NCBI GenBank assembly: GCA_009928265.1
Contig: RFPR01000093.1
Span: 1-7,950 of the forward strand
Origin: Pseudomonadota bacterium
GTDB lineage: Bacteria; Verrucomicrobiota; Verrucomicrobiia; Chthoniobacterales; UBA6821
Length of the DNA: 7,950 nt
Reading direction: 5' to 3'
Part shown: positions 6,362-7,950 of the stretch, piece after piece
How the letters are laid out: every line of letters starts with the position of its first letter
How positions within the stretch are numbered: position 1 is the stretch's first letter
The notes under the pieces: generated by a model
Database searches by the model: none
Seen by the model: the letters and a program-made list of their open reading frames with translations, nothing else
What the model was told of the DNA's origin: nothing
Translations under genes and position numbers: made by a program

Positions 6362-7831
6362 TCACTTTATGATCAATGAGGAACCCGGGTGTCGAGGGTT
6401 CCCCTCCGATGGCTGATCGGAGTCGGTCCGGAAAGGCGGTGCAGGAAGTCCGGCCCGGTCGTAGAGATTACCGAGAGGGAGGCTTTTCCAGTTGTAGCGG
6501 GCGGCAACGGGCTTGGGCACGGCGTCGCTGGAGAGAAGGACGGTCTCACCGTCGATCCGTGCCTCTGCGGGAAACCAGCGTCCTTCCTTGCCTCGGAGGG
6601 CAAAGCCTTTCAGTGATGAACTCACGGAAAAACCCTTGAAGCCCTTTGCCTCACCGCTTCCCGGGGCGGATCCCATGGTCAGGCCATCCTTGCCTCCCTC
6701 GAAATAGAGACGCATCCGGCTTTGCTCGATCCGTGCACTGCGGAACACAGGGCCGGTGTGGGCAAGTTCCTCGCCATAGACCATGTGGCGTGCCGTCAGG
6801 GCGAGACGTCTTCCAGCAACCAAGGGATCGAACTCGGTATCTTCGCCCGCGAGATCGATCGCCGAGGCGATGCCGGTATTGGGCAAATGGAGGGCGGAGA
6901 CAATACCCTCCCTGATCCATGGCCATGCGCGGCGGGGCGCTCCATGATCTCCAAGATACGGCTCCACGGCCGAGGCATCAGGAGACCCGTTGCCAGGAGG
7001 CAAGAGTATGATGAACGGGAAGGGTCCCTGCTCCCAGATGCCCCTCCAATCCCGGATCAGATGCGCAAGGAAGAGTCGATGCCGCAGGGCATGATCCCCC
7101 TCGTCGGAGGCTCCCTGATCCCAGATCACTCCGGTAATCGCAAAAGGTGACAGAGGCTTGATCAGACTCTGGAAAAGTCGGGAAGGTGATGTGCCGGTGC
7201 CTGTTCCCGGACGATTCAGGGGTGCCAGACCAGTCAGGCCCGAGGTGCTGATCCATGCATCAATGGGTGCAGGCAACGTGGTCGTGCAGTCGATGACTCC
7301 GATCGGGATCTTTCTGGAGGCTCGGAGATCCCGCGCGAAGAAAAAGGGAATGGCGGGAAATGTCGGGGAGGTCTTTGTCGAGACCGCCACCCAGTGTGAC
7401 TTTCCCGAGGAGTCGCGGACATAGAATCTCATTCCTGGATCGGAGATGGAGGCTGCACGGGAGCCGATCACGGAGTTGGACAGAGGAGCCGTCATCTCTG
7501 CCTCGCCGGCCGCGATCCAGACATCACCCGGCAGGATATCCTGGATTTCGATCCGGTTCGATCCATTGACGATCAGCTCGCACGTTTTCCCGGTGAAGGA
7601 AATCGGCCTCAGGGTCAATCTCCACGATCCCGATCCATCCGCAACCGTCCGCTCCTCACGCCCTGCGCAGGTCACAATGACCGTTTCCCCGGGGGCGGCA
7701 GTTCCCCAAACGGGAAGCGTGACCCCCTGCTGGATCACCATGTGATCCGAGAAGATGGGCGCGAGCGAAATCTCGGCCCGCAGCGAGAAAACCGAACAGG
7801 CGATGCAGAGGATGGTCGTGAACCGGCGCAC
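6362..7831 (-). CDS. Sialate O-acetylesterase-like secreted protein, probably catalytically dead
   Basis: The frame is open from an ATG at 7921 (519 residues). I prefer the in-frame GTG at 7831 (489 residues) because it gives a regular signal peptide, MRRFTTILCIACSVFSLRA. The 30 codons upstream also have far fewer G/C third positions (16 of 30) than the first 30 after it (26 of 30). Numbering here is from the ATG. The family is clear: LAPIFSDHMVIQQGVTLPVWG (53-73, shown in part), ILPGDVWIAAGEAEM (129-143), IPIGVID (205-211), GVIWDQGASDEGD (264-276), AGRRLALTARHMVYG (369-383), then SLKGFALRGKEGRWFPAEA and GNLYDRAGLPAPPFRTD near the end. The enzyme normally removes O-acetyl groups from sialic acids or other sugars through an SGNH-type Ser/His pair. 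Here GQSNM is GEAEM (Ala141 for the nucleophile Ser). The usual D-x-H-P segment reads TEFDP (362-366) with no His, and the WGG block after IGVID is TTT. It is the first gene of the operon; its stop overlaps the next gene's alternative GTG. Confidence 0.87.
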   Translation of the reverse strand: MRRFTTILCIACSVFSLRAEISLAPIFSDHMVIQQGVTLPVWGTAAPGETVIVTCAGREERTVADGSGSWRLTLRPISFTGKTCELIVNGSNRIEIQDILPGDVWIAAGEAEMTAPLSNSVIGSRAASISDPGMRFYVRDSSGKSHWVAVSTKTSPTFPAIPFFFARDLRASRKIPIGVIDCTTTLPAPIDAWISTSGLTGLAPLNRPGTGTGTSPSRLFQSLIKPLSPFAITGVIWDQGASDEGDHALRHRLFLAHLIRDWRGIWEQGPFPFIILLPPGNGSPDASAVEPYLGDHGAPRRAWPWIREGIVSALHLPNTGIASAIDLAGEDTEFDPLVAGRRLALTARHMVYGEELAHTGPVFRSARIEQSRMRLYFEGGKDGLTMGSAPGSGEAKGFKGFSVSSSLKGFALRGKEGRWFPAEARIDGETVLLSSDAVPKPVAARYNWKSLPLGNLYDRAGLPAPPFRTDSDQPSEGNPRHPGSSLIIK

Positions 7832-7863
7832 GGAATGATTAAAGCCTGATGTTGCCGAGACGC

Positions 7864-7876
7864 CGAGAAGTTCTCG
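7864..7876. promoter_or_regulatory. 13-bp palindrome CGAGAA-G-TTCTCG upstream of the operon, possible operator
   Basis: Two perfect six-base arms flank one central base. If the operon's first gene starts at the GTG at 7831, the palindrome lies 33 bases before it, in the 5' leader or promoter area, which would suit a dimeric repressor. If translation starts at 7921, it is merely inside the coding sequence. I do not recognise the site as that of a known regulator, and I see no clear -10 box beside it. Confidence 0.3.
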
Positions 7877-7950
7877 TCCCTCCATTCCTCGGCTGTCGAC
7901 TGTCAACTTGGGGTGTGTCATGAATAGGAAGTGAGCGGAGTACCAGCGGA

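Noticed and set aside
1..7950. RNA genes, CRISPR arrays, insertion sequences or attachment sites
   Set aside because: I saw no tRNA-like cloverleaf, regular repeat-spacer array, transposase or long terminal inverted repeat. The gaps are short, and the coding genes cover nearly everything.

Overview
The window is about 8 kb of ordinary, moderately GC-rich bacterial chromosome. It holds six protein-coding genes, one of them cut by the left edge, and no RNA gene, CRISPR array or transposase. A Verrucomicrobiota-like or related environmental bacterium is my best guess. The reasons are the sialate O-acetylesterase-type secreted protein, the lack of Shine-Dalgarno sequences before nearly every start, the several signal-peptide proteins, and an intergenic remnant of a 'CCACAxxxxGCACAAAxGCACA' type. 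This is an inference from style, not from a marker gene.

Layout: (1) bases 1-811, minus strand: a DUF808/YedI inner-membrane protein, truncated by the window edge. (2) 961-1821, plus strand, divergent from it: a DUF4436 exported/membrane protein with a beta-rich ectodomain and three C-terminal membrane helices. (3) 1822-2037: a gene-free gap with a 9-bp tandem repeat, a short degenerate repeat and a good bidirectional hairpin terminator between convergent genes. (4) 2038-4821, minus: a full-length MmeI-type (type IIL) restriction-modification fusion protein with nuclease, N6-adenine methyltransferase and target recognition in one chain. (5) 4934-7831, minus: a tight three-gene operon. In transcription order it encodes a sialate O-acetylesterase-like protein that has lost its catalytic residues, an unrecognised exported protein with a TIM-barrel-like pattern, and an ecotin-type serine protease inhibitor that lacks the conserved disulfide pair.

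The last operon is the most unusual part. All three products carry signal peptides and the genes abut or overlap (GTGA overlap, then a 1-base gap), so they are probably made together and act outside the cytoplasm. The pairing of a degenerate carbohydrate-esterase scaffold, an orphan protein and a protease inhibitor suggests a binding or protective envelope function rather than sugar catabolism, but this is inference. The restriction-modification gene is a single-gene defence system. The half that carries target recognition has lower GC than its nuclease half, as expected if specificity was exchanged by recombination.
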